Assembly (NCBI RefSeq): GCF_040958095.1
Contig: NC_091188.1
Coordinates: forward strand, 5,775,056-5,839,055
Direction of reading: 5' to 3'
Source of the DNA: Procambarus clarkii
Lineage: Eukaryota; Arthropoda; Malacostraca; Decapoda; Cambaridae
DNA length: 64,000 nucleotides
Positions 44,490 through 59,029 of the stretch are shown here, piece by piece (within the stretch, counting starts at the first letter, position 1; each line of letters begins with the position of its first letter). A model generated the notes under the pieces. It was not told the origin of the DNA. It made no database searches and was given only the letters and a program-made list of their open reading frames with translations. Both the position numbers and the translations under genes were made by a program.

Positions 44490-44998
44490 TGCCACCATCT
44501 CCACATCCCCAACCCTCCACCACCCTCTCCACATCCCCAACCCTCCACCACCACCATCTCCACATCCCCAACCCTCCACCACCACCACCACCATCTCCAC
44601 ATCCCCAACCCTCCACCACCACCATCTCCACATCCCCAACCCTCCACCACCACCACCACCATCTCCACATCCCCAACCCTCCACCACCACCATCTCCACA
44701 TCCCCAACCCTCCACCACCACCATCTCCACATCCCCAACCCTCCACCACCACCATCTCCACATCCCCAACCCTCCACCACCACCATCTCCACATCCCCAA
44801 CCCTCCACCACCACCATCTCCACATCCCCAACCCTCCACCACCACCATCTCCACATCCCCAACCCTCCACCACCACCATCTCCACATCCCCAACCCTCCA
44901 CCACCACCATCTCCACATCCCCAACCCTCCACCACCACCATCTCCACATCCCCAACCCTCCACCACCACCATCTCCACATCCCCAACCCTCCAGCATC
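44490..44998. repeat. 31-bp minisatellite, about 16 copies
   Basis: Unit AACCCTCCACCACCACCATC TCCACATCCCC. The open frames of up to 247 codons on both strands (His/Pro/Ser/Thr-rich or Trp/Gly-rich) change phase every unit and are artefacts. Confidence 0.96.
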
Positions 44999-45508
44999 AA
45001 CATGTAAACAAAGCCTGAGCCCTTCTGGAGAGAGTGAGAGGGAAAGTTGTGTGGGTGTGTGTGATGGTTGGTGAGGACCGGCCGGGCACCAGTTAGTCCA
45101 GCGGGCAGTCCCGTGCCATTACCTGGTGAGTTAGGACCAGCACCTGTACCGGTGCTGGAAACACAACTACTGGAAAGTCCTCGCTACGGTGCTGATGGAA
45201 ATATTATCATCCTTTTCGAAGAGGTTTAGTTGTACACTGAGCGAACCGAGGTTCTGAAATCTGTGCTACAGAGGTAAGGAGGAATTCTCAAGAGAAAGCA
45301 CTAAGCCATTACGGTTATACAGCATTTGGAGAGGATTAGAATATTGGACAGGACGGAGGAAAGGAATGGTGCCCCAGGCACTTGGACGGTGTGCTTTACA
45401 GAGAAAATGGAATAGTGACTCATCAAAACTTTATTCTGGCACGCCAACCATTTTTTGCTGTGACTGTACAGTGATAAGATATCAGGCACTCTATATGTGA
45501 GACCCCAA

Positions 45509-45868
45509 CCTGTCCTCTTAAAAAGAACGTCGCTTTCGGCCGTTTGCCCGTATGGCCGAATTTGGACGTAATTTGAAAATGAAAAAAAATTGAAAATAAA
45601 TTTGGGATTTTTTTTTTCAACAACGGTAAGTTAAGGGTCCTCTGATAGGTTAGGTGGGCAGGAAATTCTCATAAAGTTTCAAAACGTTATGAAAAACGTT
45701 AATTTAAAGTGTCCTCTTATAACCTCTGCGCGTACGCCGGACGACTCAAATAGAAAACGGAACAGAACGTCACTTTTGTGAGTCGATTTCATTTCAAATT
45801 ACGTCCAAAGTTGGCCACAGTGCGCATACGAGCCAAAAGTGACGTTATTTTTAAGAGGACGGGTTGTG
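45509..45868. mobile_element. MITE with CCCGTCCTCTTAAAAA termini, copy 2
   Basis: Starts AACCTGTCCTCTTAAAAAGA ACGTCGC and ends TAAGAGGACGGGTTG. The interior matches the copy at 16490-16843 in reverse. Confidence 0.88.
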
Positions 45869-45904
45869 TCATGAACCAATATAATCCGTGTAATTAAACA
45901 CACA

Positions 45905-46090
45905 CTTAACGGCTGAGTGGACAGCGCTCGGGATTAGTATTCTTAAGGGTTCGGGTTCGATACCCGACGTAGCCGGAAACAAATAAGCAGATTTTCTTTC
46001 ACCCTGATGAGTCTGTTCACCAAGCAGTAAATAGGTACCTGGGAGTTAGACAGCTGCTACGGGCTGCTTCCTGAGGATGTGTACCTGTGT
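45905..46090 (+). repeat. tRNA-derived SINE
   Basis: GGCTGAGTGGACAGCGC head, GGGTTCGATACCC B box, then the common body through CACGGGCTGCTTCCTG-like text. Bases 46100-46430 are plain AT-rich with no gene. Confidence 0.85.
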
Positions 46091-46429
46091 GTTAGAAAGA
46101 AATATATGTAGTTACAATGCATCCTCCGATTAGACTACATTTTGATATTAAATATAATAAGTACATTTCTTACAGTCTGCATTATACATTAACACACTCA
46201 ATTGACCAGTCACATTCCCATATATTCTCCTCATTTTCTGTTAAAACACTCAAAATTTTTAAGTGTAATCAAAATTATAGTTATAAGAACACAAGTTTTA
46301 AATATAAAAAATTTCTTTTTCAGTTTTATTAAACAACGGAGATTTTATACAAAATTAGAAAATATCCTGAATTATTTTATAATTTATTGAAAGATTTTAG
46401 TTTTCTTTTATTAGTTTAATAATACCTTA

Positions 46430-46870
46430 ATATCAATATAGCTATAGATTAAGTACTAATTTTAATTAAGAAGCAATAAAATGCTTGTCCTACACTAAGG
46501 TGTAGGTTTTTTTTTAAGGTTGTGGTTTTCTATACAGCTTTTCAGGTAAACTCTAATATTCACAATATTTTGCTGCGATTCTGGTAATTAAGTGTATTTA
46601 TGTACTAAGCCGGTAGTCAGGATTGTACTTATTACATTTAATATTAAAACGTACTGTCTATTCGGAGGAGGGGCTGGTAGTAGACATAATCAGGAAAAAT
46701 AAATTAGGTAGAATGGCGGGGTCGAAGAGCTAATAGCTCGATTCTGCAGTTACATATGGTAAATACACACACACACACGCACACAGTTGATTGATTGATT
46801 GACAGTTGAGAGGCGGGCCGAAAGAGCCAGAGCTCAACCCCCGCAAGCACAATTATGTGAATACACACAC
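46430..46870. repeat. Half MITE plus LINE tail
   Basis: 46430-46580 is a decayed arm of the 2412-2802 family. 46795-46870 is the LINE tail GTTGAGAGGCGGGCCGAAAG...CCCCCGCAAGCACAAT, next to short CA runs. Confidence 0.7.
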
Positions 46871-47435
46871 ATGTGACCACCTGGGGACCACCTTGGGACT
46901 ACCTGGGGATCACCTGGGGACCACCTGGAGACCACCTGAGGACCACCTGGGGACTACCATGGACACATAGATCTGTACTCTCCGATGTATAATTTTTTTA
47001 CCGCTCTGGTTAGTTATTTATATGCTCTAATAGAGGGGAGGACTGGCTCTATGGTAGGTTTAGGGAACGTCTTTAAACGGACCTCGCAGAGCGGTGTCCT
47101 GTATAAGGCATATGTATACTGTGATTTATTCCCAGTATTTATTTGATGAGACTATATTTGCTGAGACTATATTTGCTGAGACTATATTTTCCAGAGTATA
47201 TTTGCTGAGACTATATTTGCTGAGACTATATTTTCCAGAGTATATTTGCTGAGACTATATTTTCCAGAGTATATTTGCTGAGACAATATTTTCCAAGACT
47301 ATATTGGCTGTCAGTATATTTGCTAAGACTATATTTGCTGAGAGTATATTAGCTGAGAGTATAATGGCTTAGAGAATAATGGCTGAGAGTATATTTGCTG
47401 AGAGTATATTGGCTGAGAGTAAGATAGTTTCACGA
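46868..47435. repeat. Two short-period tandem arrays
   Basis: 46868-46965 repeats GACCACCTGGG; 47140-47430 repeats CTGAGACTATATTTG with many variants. Confidence 0.85.
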
Positions 47436-49170
47436 GCTCAATAACCCTACCGGTTGATTGGCCTAAACTCTACACCAAACGAAGACGTAGCGGGTCGTCC
47501 TCCACCAAAAGGGGTCGTCCTCCAGCTAAAGGGGTAGTCCTCCAGCTAAAGGGGTCGTTACTATAGCTGTAGTTACCTTATCTCTCACCCACTTTGGCCT
47601 CGGGTCCAGCACCTGACGCTTCAAAACACACTGAATAACCTCGCTTCTTGCATGTCGGCGTTCGATGCCCTTTTGAGCGCCGTTCCTTCACTCATTCCTC
47701 TTTCAGCTTCTCTCCCATCTTCACTTTCCTTCCTTTCCCATACTAAACTTCGAAATTTGTATCCCCAATCCTTTAGTTTTCAAACTTTACCTAACACTTA
47801 AATATCTTTGTTGGATGGTCAATACACTTTATGACTGTCGTGGTTTGCAGGCTCAAAGATAAACATAACCAAGATACTGCACATGTCCCGGTAGGTAAAG
47901 CTAAATATAAACAAACTAAAAGCAGTAAGAACGTAAAAAAACATATAGAGAAAGTAGCGATCCAGTACATCTACATTTGAGCAAAAAAAAAATGAATACA
48001 TGGCAGTCAGAGGAGAAAGGCAGATACTGTGTGAGAATGACGCAGTTTATGAAGAAAAAAAACTAAATCAAGTCTAAACTGCATCTCATTTCTTTTATAA
48101 GCAACACGTCTGTGAGTGATTTGCTAATCTGGCTAAGTAAAGAAAGGATTCGTAGTTGAAGATGTGAGTAGCATTTAAGATACAAGAGGTCCGAGGGCCT
48201 GAATGCCTTCGGACCCTGGAGAGGCACTCAGATAATAACTGGCTAAGCAAAACCGGAGTGAGACCTGCAGAGGAAGGTAACCAGATGGGTTGGATGTGGT
48301 GAAGGTCTGATAGGCAAACATACCTTCATACCTTCGATACAACATAGGCGGCTGAGGTCCCATTATATGCAATTTGAAATACCTAAGTAGGAAATTTTAA
48401 TTACCAGCTATATGGAAAGCCTCCATTGTTGCATCTCTTTTCAAGAGAAGAGTGAGCAATATCCATTTAAAATATTCACCCCAAAATTAGAGACATATAA
48501 AATAAATTCTTGGAGCATATAGTAAAATAAATTTTATCACAGAACACTATCAATAATTCAGTGAAAGGAATCAATTTCTGACAAATGTTCTAGTGAGAAA
48601 AGAAAGTCTTGGGCAGACTATTTTTTTCCAACTAGCAAAGATCATTTGACATCGTTCTCGCACAGAGGACGCTTGAGAAACTAACTGGTGTAACTGGGGA
48701 AAAAAAATAGCCAACGGGAGGAAGCAGACAGTTGCAATGAGAGAGGAAATATCTGAGTAAATAGTCTGAATACCAACATTTGTGGATGTTGCAAAGGATA
48801 GGGAGGAGAATTAGACCAATGGCTTCATTGGTAATGAAATAGGAGTTAGACACATTATAGAAAGTCTGAGAAACGATTACTGATCTTTAATGACTACCTA
48901 TGTTAGGTTGCAATAACAAGCAACTTCCCATTGTCACGGGAATCCTGAGACCAAACTGCCTTCAGAATTCTACATAGAACTGATGTAAGACTCCTCGAAT
49001 GATAAGAAAGTATGCAAAGAGCCAGGAATATATTTACATGCACGTAGTATAACTGTTATCCCGATACAAGGATGATGAGCATTTACTGAGGCCATGAGAG
49101 TTACAAACTAATTTGCGATATGGAATTCACTTCAAATGGCGTTACAATTAATTGTCTTCCATCTTGCTCG
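47436..49170. other. No gene seen
   Basis: About 1.7 kb of AT-rich sequence without SINE, LINE or peptide-exon signals that I can recognise. It should contain the 3' part of the 5' intron of the gene at 49180. Confidence 0.55.
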
Positions 49171-49179
49171 ACAGGAGTG

Positions 49180-49856
49180 ATGCCCACACAAGGCACCTTC
49201 CTGACGTGGGTGGCACTGTTGGCACTCTCCTGCACGCCCACACCTGCGCACTCTGGTGAGTACATTTCATTTGGTTAATATGTTATATATGAGTGTTGAT
49301 TTGAATACAATATAAAGGAGCCATCAACAATTTAATGGGTTTATCTTTAATGGTGCAAAATCTTCCATGAGTGAGGGTAAAGTCTAATAGATATTTTGCT
49401 GACCATCTCTGTAGATTAGTTCATGTGCTTCAGGACCCTTCAAGTCTGATTGCCTCATTCGTTTAGCATCGTCAGTAAACATGGATATGAAGGAGTTTGC
49501 TTCCTCTGTGCAAAGTATGTTCCTATGAACTTCCTCTTTTCTGTGTATGAATGCATATGGGCGTGTGTGTGTGTGTGTGTGTGTGCGCGCGCTTATGTGT
49601 GATTTTTGTGTGTATTCTTACTGAGATATTTACACTCCAATCTCATAAAATACACAGGTAGTGTGAGACGGCAGGCACCACTGGACCCTTCACCTTCCTC
49701 TCTTCTCCAGTACCTCTCTACCCTCATATCACCAAGGCCAGCATCCCCCAACACCTGTCCCTGGCCTCTCAGCATCATCTGCGCCTGGCTGCCCGCAGCC
49801 TGGACCAGGTTCGAGCACTCGAGACAATTGGACATCCAAATGCACTTCTGAGATGA
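49180..49856 (+). CDS. Small secreted peptide precursor, two coding exons (73 aa)
   Basis: Coding exons are 49180-49255 and 49711-49856 (76+146 nt, phase 1). The signal MPTQGTFLTWVALLALSCTP, ending TPAHS, follows an acceptor (GACAG) six bases before the ATG and stops at a GTGAGT donor, as in the cationic family. The second exon follows a strong pyrimidine tract (CCTTCCTCTCTTCTCCAG) and reads, in frame, VPLYPHITKASIPQHLSLAS, then HHLRLAARSLDQVRALETIG, then HPNALLR and stop. It has no RPS motif, no G(A/S)L start and no cysteines. It is His/Leu-rich and could form an amphipathic helix. AATAAA lies near 50297. It may be a family member with a replaced mature part or an unrelated peptide hormone-like gene. 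An alternative acceptor at 49658 opens another frame and cannot be excluded. Confidence 0.55.
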
Positions 49857-50156
49857 AACGTGGGGAGAGGCAAGAGCATCATCTGATGAGATGCTGTGTG
49901 AGGAAAGATTCGACAGGATTTGTCCATTTAAGGGAAAACCTGTGATAGTATCAAGTGAAGTAAGAGCTTAGGTTAATGTTTCAGCTTGACGCACTTTAAG
50001 CAAGAGGCAAGTGTCATGGCTTGTTTCTTAAGGGTTTTGTTAGTGATGATACTTTAATCACAAACTTTTAATGTTCGCGATTAAATATAATATCCCTCTG
50101 AATAATTCCTGATGTACATGAACAAATGACTGTATATTAATTATTAAGCTCAACTG

Positions 50157-50267
<111 letters not shown>

Positions 50268-50523
50268 CACCTTGTTATGTAATTATATTTTTGTAGAATA
50301 AAAATAAATTATTATTATTATTATTGTTTTACTATTGTTATTATTTTTAATATTTGCATTCTTACTTTTCTTAATATGCTACATATCTGATGTGTGTATA
50401 TATAGTATGTAGTTATTATACGGAGCAACAACTAGCATTTCGGGCGATTCAAAAGACAAAATTAAAAAAAATGTTCAAGTCTCTCTAATTGCAAACAAAA
50501 TATATTTTTGTATATCAATATAC

Positions 50524-50600
<77 letters not shown>

Positions 50601-50606
<6 letters not shown>

Positions 50607-51330
50607 AAATATGACCGAAAAAGTAAGATTAATAATTCTAACACGAATTTTCTCAATCTTTCGTACATTTCTTTTCACTGTTGGAGGTAAATCAAAAATC
50701 AATTCTCCAAAATTCATTTTTATTTCTAGTCTGACGCGACACGAGCGCGTTTCGTAAAACTTATTACATTTTCAAAGACTTTAGTTCACAAATACACAAC
50801 TGAATAGAACTTACGCATCTCCGATTTTATATCTGCACAACTATATTCTACCCACCTCAAGACTCCGCTCCAATATAGAAGCATCAAGAAATATGGACCA
50901 ATAGGCTTTCTACAAACACTTCTATTCAATATCCATTGTTTCGTGTTCTGTCTTGTGTTGATGAAATTAATACCCTATTAATACCACCTTTTGTTCTGTC
51001 TTGTGTTGATGAAATTAATACCCTATTAATGCCACCACTTGTTCTGTCTTGTGTTAATGCCACATCACCCCTTCCACCTCACTCAAATGTAGATATAAAA
51101 TCGGAGATGCGTAAATTCTATTCAGTTGTGTATTTGTGAACTAAAGTCTTTGAAAATGTAATAAGTTTTACGAAACGCGCTCGTGTCGCGTCAGACTAGA
51201 AATAAAAATGAATTTTGGAGAATTGATTTTTGATTTACCTCCAACAGTGAAAAGAAATGTACGAAAGATTGAGAAAATTCGTGTTAGAATTATTAATCTT
51301 ACTTTTTCGGTCATATTTAATAATATATGT
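50601..51330. mobile_element. Large palindromic element, arms of about 250 bp
   Basis: TATTAAATATGACCGAAAAA at the left is mirrored by TTTTTCGGTCATATTTAATA at the right, and the arms continue almost perfectly to GATATAAAATCGGAGATGCG. The spacer holds three copies of a TTGTGTTGATGAAATTAATA-type unit. No coding capacity. A diverged single arm lies at 55343-55560, and weaker echoes lie in the introns at 4.55 and 60.95 kb. Confidence 0.92.
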
Positions 51331-51358
51331 CTACAGGAAAGACTGCTACCAAAAAATA

Positions 51359-51399
<41 letters not shown>

Positions 51400-53640
51400 C
51401 ATTGTGTTTCGGAGGACAGGCAGCCAGTATACAGTCTTTAGGGAAACTTTAACAAGCCGCCAGCTTCCTGTCCTCGTCGAGACTACTAGATAGTGGCCCC
51501 CCTCAGGTCAATTGGACGAGTTTCTCAGGTAACTTCGAGTGTGTAACGACCGTCCGTGTACCTTGGTTCATCGTCGCTGCCTTGGTCTCCTCCCAAGGTG
51601 ATTCATGACCCCCTCAAGCGAACAACCTGCTCCCGGAACGTCTTCCCTTCAGCGGTAAGAGACAGTTGCTGGTTACTGGAAGCGTTAACTGTCGGTAACG
51701 ACTCATCGACTCATAACTGGAAAACGACTCATCGACTTATAACTAGAAAACGACTCATGGACATAACTGGAAAAATATTCAATGCCCCTCAATTTTTTTT
51801 TTGTTTTCGCACTTGGTTACAGGAACAGACAACTTCTGATTCCTGTTAGCAGGCTGAGAGCTTTCCCTTCCCATAGCTCACAGTAAACCTTATCCAATAG
51901 TTTTCCCTGGAACACAACCCACATATCGGTTAACAACCAGGTACCAAATTACTGCTGGGTGAACAGAGGCGAACAGTTAATGATTGACACTCAGACAATC
52001 CTCCCCGGCCAGGGCTCGAACCCTAAATATCTAAAGGCGCCACAGAGGCATTAGAAAGACATGGGTTCAGTGTCAGGACATTGACCAAAATGTCACTGTT
52101 AAAAAAACGAAGTGGTGGAGGCAGACTCCATTCACAGCTTTTAAGTGAAGATATGACTTAATAGACTCTGGAATCTAATCTGCAGTCGATTAGTTGTGGG
52201 TTGAGAAACGAGACCCCAAGAGCCGTAGATCAACCCTTATAAATGCAACTAGGTGAGTTGAATTAGTTGAGTACGATCCATCAGGTGAATGTTTAACCAG
52301 AAAGCATCGGAGACACCCGACAGGTGAGTGCTTAATCACCGCCCACCTGATGTAATTATAGGTGACACCTTATAGACACAAATAACACGTGGGTTTTCCC
52401 CCCATTGATGACGCCATCATCACCACCTGAGCTACAGGTGGCCAGGAGCGGCCTGGACAGTCGGGCTGGCGACACCTGTGAAGGCAGTGCGGGCTTGTGA
52501 GCCGTCATATGGTGCCGGGCAGTGTTTACTGGTGACCCAACGACCACGGTGAGCTTGTTTAATGAATTAGTTCATCATTTAGGCTTGTATCGCAATGGCT
52601 CATACGTAGTGGTGGATTATTGATGTTTTTATGGCTGAAACTTAGCTCAGGTGTTCAATCATAATTAATCCACAAACACGTATGAGCAATGGCGATACAA
52701 GCCAATGTATCGTCAATGAGTGATACATTCACAATATATTGTTAATGAGTGATACTTCGATTTAAGCTTGATAGCTTTCGATGCATTTTTTTGGCAAAAT
52801 TTTAGTTTTTAAAATATGGTACATTTGCTTACAAATGTTGTTTGCTTCAATGTTTTATTTTGTTTGTTTTGTTTTTATGAAGGGAATTTGTCGCTGATCT
52901 TTCAGTTTGAATGTTTTACCCAATGTGCATTATTTATTAAACATTTATTTGTAGTAAAAAAAAGTATCTAGATTATTTGTAATTGTCAGCCGTTCAGACA
53001 TTGTCAGGAGACTATCCTGACAATGATTCAATATAAAGCGTCATCCTTGGCACCTTTTCCCCTTTTTTCTAATAAATATCTTTCGGTTTTCTTAAAGATT
53101 GCTCAGAATAAACAATATGTTTAGGACTTGGTATTCTGAGTATCCCGCCAGAAAACCCTGTGGTCTGGGAATCTCCAGATCTTATCTACTTGTAAAGAAG
53201 TCCTTTAAAAAACCCGTGAGAAAAAAAATAAATCCATAAATCACCCAAAAAAGCCACTAGATTAGCCACAGGGTGTGCTAAGACACTCATACACCCTCCT
53301 GATAACATCAGCCAACTTTCTTTTTACCACATCCCGACCTTATCATGGCCAATACCTTCATGTTGAGATTATTACTCCAATGTTGCGATCGTCTATAAGG
53401 GACAGTTAACAGTACCTTCTGAAGCGCCTGTATTGACCAAAAGTGAGAAGTGAGATGAAAGCCAGACCTTGTGATCTTTCTGTCACTCTCGTATATGATA
53501 CTGTGAGACCAGGATATGCCCCGAGGGAGGGGGGGGGGTCCTTCGTCTGTGAGATGAGTCTGTCTAGGACCTGCAACTTTTGGCAGGCAACCCTCTCTTT
53601 TGGTCTGGGTTAAACTGGAGGTGACTCCAGTTTAACCCAG
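51400..53640. other. No gene seen
   Basis: Contains a reversed SINE remnant near 51920-52060, and an isolated GGGTTTTCCCCCC word at about 52390 without a convincing TATA/donor pair beside it. I could not find the promoter of the 54985 gene with confidence, although CGACCACG|GTGAGC near 52549 is a possible first-exon donor. Confidence 0.5.
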
Positions 53641-53838
53641 ACTGATTTGGTGAGACTGTCCCTGCAGTCTGGCCAGATTAGTCCCTGCAGTCTGGCCAGA
53701 TTAGTCCCTGGAGTCTGGCCAGATTAGTCCCTGGAGTCTGGCCAGATTAGTCCCTGGAGTCTGGCCAGATCAGTCCCTGGAGTCTGGCCAGATTAGTCCC
53801 TGGAGTCTGGCCAGATTAGTCCCTGGAGTCTGGCCAGA
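53640..53838. repeat. 23-bp minisatellite, about 8 copies
   Basis: Unit TGGCCAGATTAGTCCCTGGA GTC. An imperfect palindrome of AAACTGGAGTCACCTCC type precedes it. Confidence 0.92.
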
Positions 53839-54169
53839 TGTCACAATGGTGACGGGTGCACACACCCTCCCTGCTGGTCTTGGGGAAGTTGCTGTACTTC
53901 CCCATGTTGTAATGTCTGGCAGTACAAGACAGTAAGGCTCTTTTTAATGTATACCCATCGTTTTTGTCAAGTATTTTCATATTATTTGTCTTAAATTCCA
54001 ATTTAACTATTATCTCCGTATATTTACTGGCAGGTTACACTAACATCACTGCTAACATCACTTCAGTTACATGACAAGGAAGACATCTCTAGTTCTCTAT
54101 AAACTGTTGTAAATAAAACTGTAATATAGTTAAATTCACAAAGTGCAGCGTGGTAGAGGGAAGCTGTTG

Positions 54170-54445
54170 TTGGACGGGTGTCATGAAACGTACTCAGGCG
54201 TTCCATCCAGCCCGGGAGTCGAACCCAGGATCAATCGCCTATGAACAGACTGTGCTAATCACTGGAAGCGTTACAGAGTAGGCTTAAGGGGTGTGTGGGG
54301 GGGGGAAGCACCCTTGGGCATGCTCGGGCCTCTCCTCCCCCTCCCCTTGGGCATGTTAGGGGGGCACCCTTGGGCACGCTGGGAGGGGGGCACCCTTGGG
54401 CACGCTGGGAGGGGGGGGCACCCTTGGGCACGCTGCGCTATTTGA
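54170..54445. repeat. Reversed tRNA-like SINE head and a GGGCACCCTTGGGCACGCT repeat
   Basis: 54180-54270 in reverse reads GATTAGCACAGTCTGTTCAT and GGGTTCGACTCCCGGGCTGG, tRNA-like. 54295-54440 is a short tandem repeat with G runs. Confidence 0.65.
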
Positions 54446-54984
54446 AGGCAGGAAAGCATAATATAACTAAATACAGCTCGAAAACAAACGTGAGGCTCCT
54501 TGAGGATTCACACGTTATATAAGATGATTAATATGTCGTATAATTTGACTGATGGGTGTCAATTAAAAATAAATTTAGTTTTTCTTAAATTGATTGAAAA
54601 TTACAGTTTTTTTTTCCTGGAATCAGGAGCGTTTATGTACTTGATGACTGTCAGATGACTGGCGACTGGGACTCTACGAACATCAAAGGAATAGTTGTTG
54701 TTTTTCCTGGTCAGGAGTTGTGTTACTACCCAGGTGTTTAAAGCTGGAGTATCGTGCACACCAGAGGTGTTTGGTGGGAGTCAGTAGTCTCTTCCATCAC
54801 AAGAGCGCCTCTAACCTTAAGAAAGCGCGTCGCCGACAATGTTGCACTAGGTCTGCACAGACCTAGTGTGCAGGAATAGTTTCTTCTACTTAATGTTACA
54901 CCTTAAAATATGCATAAAGTTTGTAGCTCAAATATAAATAGTTACATTTACCTGACTCATATAAATTGATTCCACAGGTGAAGG

Positions 54985-56951
<1,967 letters not shown>

Positions 56952-57179
56952 CTCCACCTCACCTTATTAGTTTCGTGGATCTAACTTACATTTTGTCCAA
57001 CAGATTTTATATATGACGTGAACAAAGATCCAAAATTAGTTAGTATTAATATTATGAACAATATCATTATACAACATCTACTGTTGTTTTATTTTCCTAT
57101 CCTTTAAGTGCAAAACAATACTGGTAATTATGACAATATTAAAGTTAGACTTTTATGGTGATGATGATGAGGGAGACAC

Positions 57180-57430
57180 AGTTGTGTGTGTTGGTGGGGA
57201 AGACACAGCTGTGTGTGTTGGTGGGGGAGACACAGCTGTGTGTGTTGGTGGGGGAGACACAGCTGTGTGTGTTGGTGGGGGAGACACAGCTGTGTGTGTG
57301 TTGGTGGGGGAGACACAGCTGTGTGTGTTGGTGGGGGAGACACAGCTGTGTGTGTTGGTGGGGGAGACACAGCTGTGTGTGTTGGTGGGGGAGACACAGC
57401 TGTGTGTGTTGGTGGGGGAGACACAGCATC
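57180..57430. repeat. 27-bp minisatellite, about 9 copies
   Basis: Unit GTGTGTGTTGGTGGGGGAGA CACAGCT in the 3' flank of the 54985 gene. The period is divisible by three, so Cys/Val/Gly-rich and Pro/His-rich open frames of about 100 codons on both strands are artefacts. Confidence 0.95.
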
Positions 57431-57539
57431 AGTCACATGTGTAACTGGTGCAGAAGTCTATGTCGAAGGCTTTCTGACAATCCAAAAATAACAGTCGGCC
57501 CTCGCTTCTAGAGAGAAATGAAGAGAAATATGTCATTTC

Positions 57540-57690
57540 TCCAGTTACAGGAAGAACCCGAGGATAACTAGTCTTCAAGACAGTTACAGGTAGAACCCGA
57601 GGATAACCAGTCTTCAAGACAGTTACAGGTAGAACCCGAGGATAACCAGTCTTCAAGACAGTTACAGGTAGAACCAGAGGATAACCAATC
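57540..57690. repeat. 39-bp tandem repeat, about 4 copies
   Basis: Unit CAGTTACAGGTAGAACCCGA GGATAACCAGTCTTCAAGA. It ends where homology to the inverted copy (8120-8215) begins. Confidence 0.9.
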
Positions 57691-58314
57691 CACACGACAC
57701 ATTGAAAGTACAATATTTGACTTTTAGTTAGAAGCACAATTTCACGAATTGTTATAAAGGGTCTAAAATGTACTTAAGAATGTACTCACATGAATATTAT
57801 GGGACAATTTTTGGGTCAGAATTTACATCATATAATTGGATTAGTATCGCAAAGTCGGCGACAGAAAGCTTGTTAGCCTCTTGGAAGTCGTCCAACCCAG
57901 CGACAGGTAGTCCCCAAGATGCAGCCCACAAGAGCTGGCTAACTCCCTGGTATACCTATTGCTCTTACATGAATGGGGGGGGGCGGTACGAAAAGGGACC
58001 AAAACATGCCGTCCTGGCCTGGCCGGGTCGAATATTAAATTGTTGGCCTATTCCACTGTTCACTGCTCTAAAATGCCATGTTACAAAAATATATTTTTTT
58101 ATTGTAACAATGTACAATTTCTTACCAATATCTGTACTCAACCTTTTGTACGGGGTAAAACGAGGACGAGATGGAGGAAAACAAATGGAAGATAGTAAGA
58201 AAAAGATTCATAGATTGTTTCATCTCAATGAAGTTGTGGTAATCTGTAAGTCACACTGTAGGACGGGATAATAATGACCGTGGGTGGTGAGAGTGACCCA
58301 GAGTCGGGTGAGTG

Positions 58315-58427
58315 TATATAAGCACCAGACAAGGCCGTAGAAAACAGGAAAATTCTTGCCGGTAGTAAAAAATGAAACCTCGAGACTCAAGTAGTGAAAC
58401 GAGTTTTTCCACCTACTGACGTCCACG
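58315..58427 (+). promoter_or_regulatory. Promoter and noncoding first exon of the 60429-61277 gene
   Basis: TATATAAG at 58315-58322, then a leader of about 80 bases ending GTCCACG|GTAAGA at 58427. A GGAAAATTC word lies in the leader but is not a full NF-kappaB site. The acceptor before the ATG is at 60421, giving a 2-kb 5' intron. Confidence 0.6.
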
Positions 58428-59029
58428 GTAAGACATTTAAGCGCAAGACCAGCGAGAACAGTACAGTTAGAGACGCCAGTGAAGCCGGCAGGTCGCTCTC
58501 ACACACACACAGACCAAAGTGTGGCATCAAAACTTGACTACCAACGATAAAAGGTGAACTTTACTTTTTAAAACCTTCGTGCATACATATTTTCCTTTTT
58601 AGTAGCACTATTTTTCCTTTTTAGTGGCTGGTCAGTAGGGCGGTGTGCCAGTGTTAAGAGCATACCTCAAAGTGGATGCTCCTCGCTAGGCTTCCCTGGA
58701 GCACGACGTCCACGCTCCGGGGGCCGCCACGACCGCTCGTGGCCTCACCTTAAGAAATTTACTTTTCCCGGTGTTGGACGACACTGGGCAAGTGGCTCGT
58801 GGTCTGCCCGGGTCTCTTACTTGAACACAACGTATTATATACAAAGTGTTAACCTAACCAACAACGAATGCACCCATGCCACCCACCTAACCTCTCATGT
58901 CGATGCATAGATAATGGGGATATTTGTGTACCATTACTATTCATAGTACTTTGTAATTTGTACGTTGAGGACCTTAACGAACGGAATGAGACGTATTAGT
59001 TGAGAGGAGAGGTTGTAATGTTATTGGTG

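Noticed and set aside
44243-45074. Open frames of 160-247 codons, Trp/Gly/Val-rich or His/Pro/Ser/Thr-rich
   Set aside because: A 31-bp satellite keeps all frames open and shifts phase each unit. There is no signal peptide and no splice context.
52388-52402. Promoter of the gene at 54985 based on GGGTTTTCCCCCC
   Set aside because: No TATA box follows on the plus strand. A CTATAAGG on the minus strand points the other way, where no family exon lies nearby.
57128-57511. Cys/Val/Gly and Pro/His open frames of about 100 codons
   Set aside because: 27-bp satellite in the 3' flank of a peptide gene; open on both strands, so not evidence of coding.
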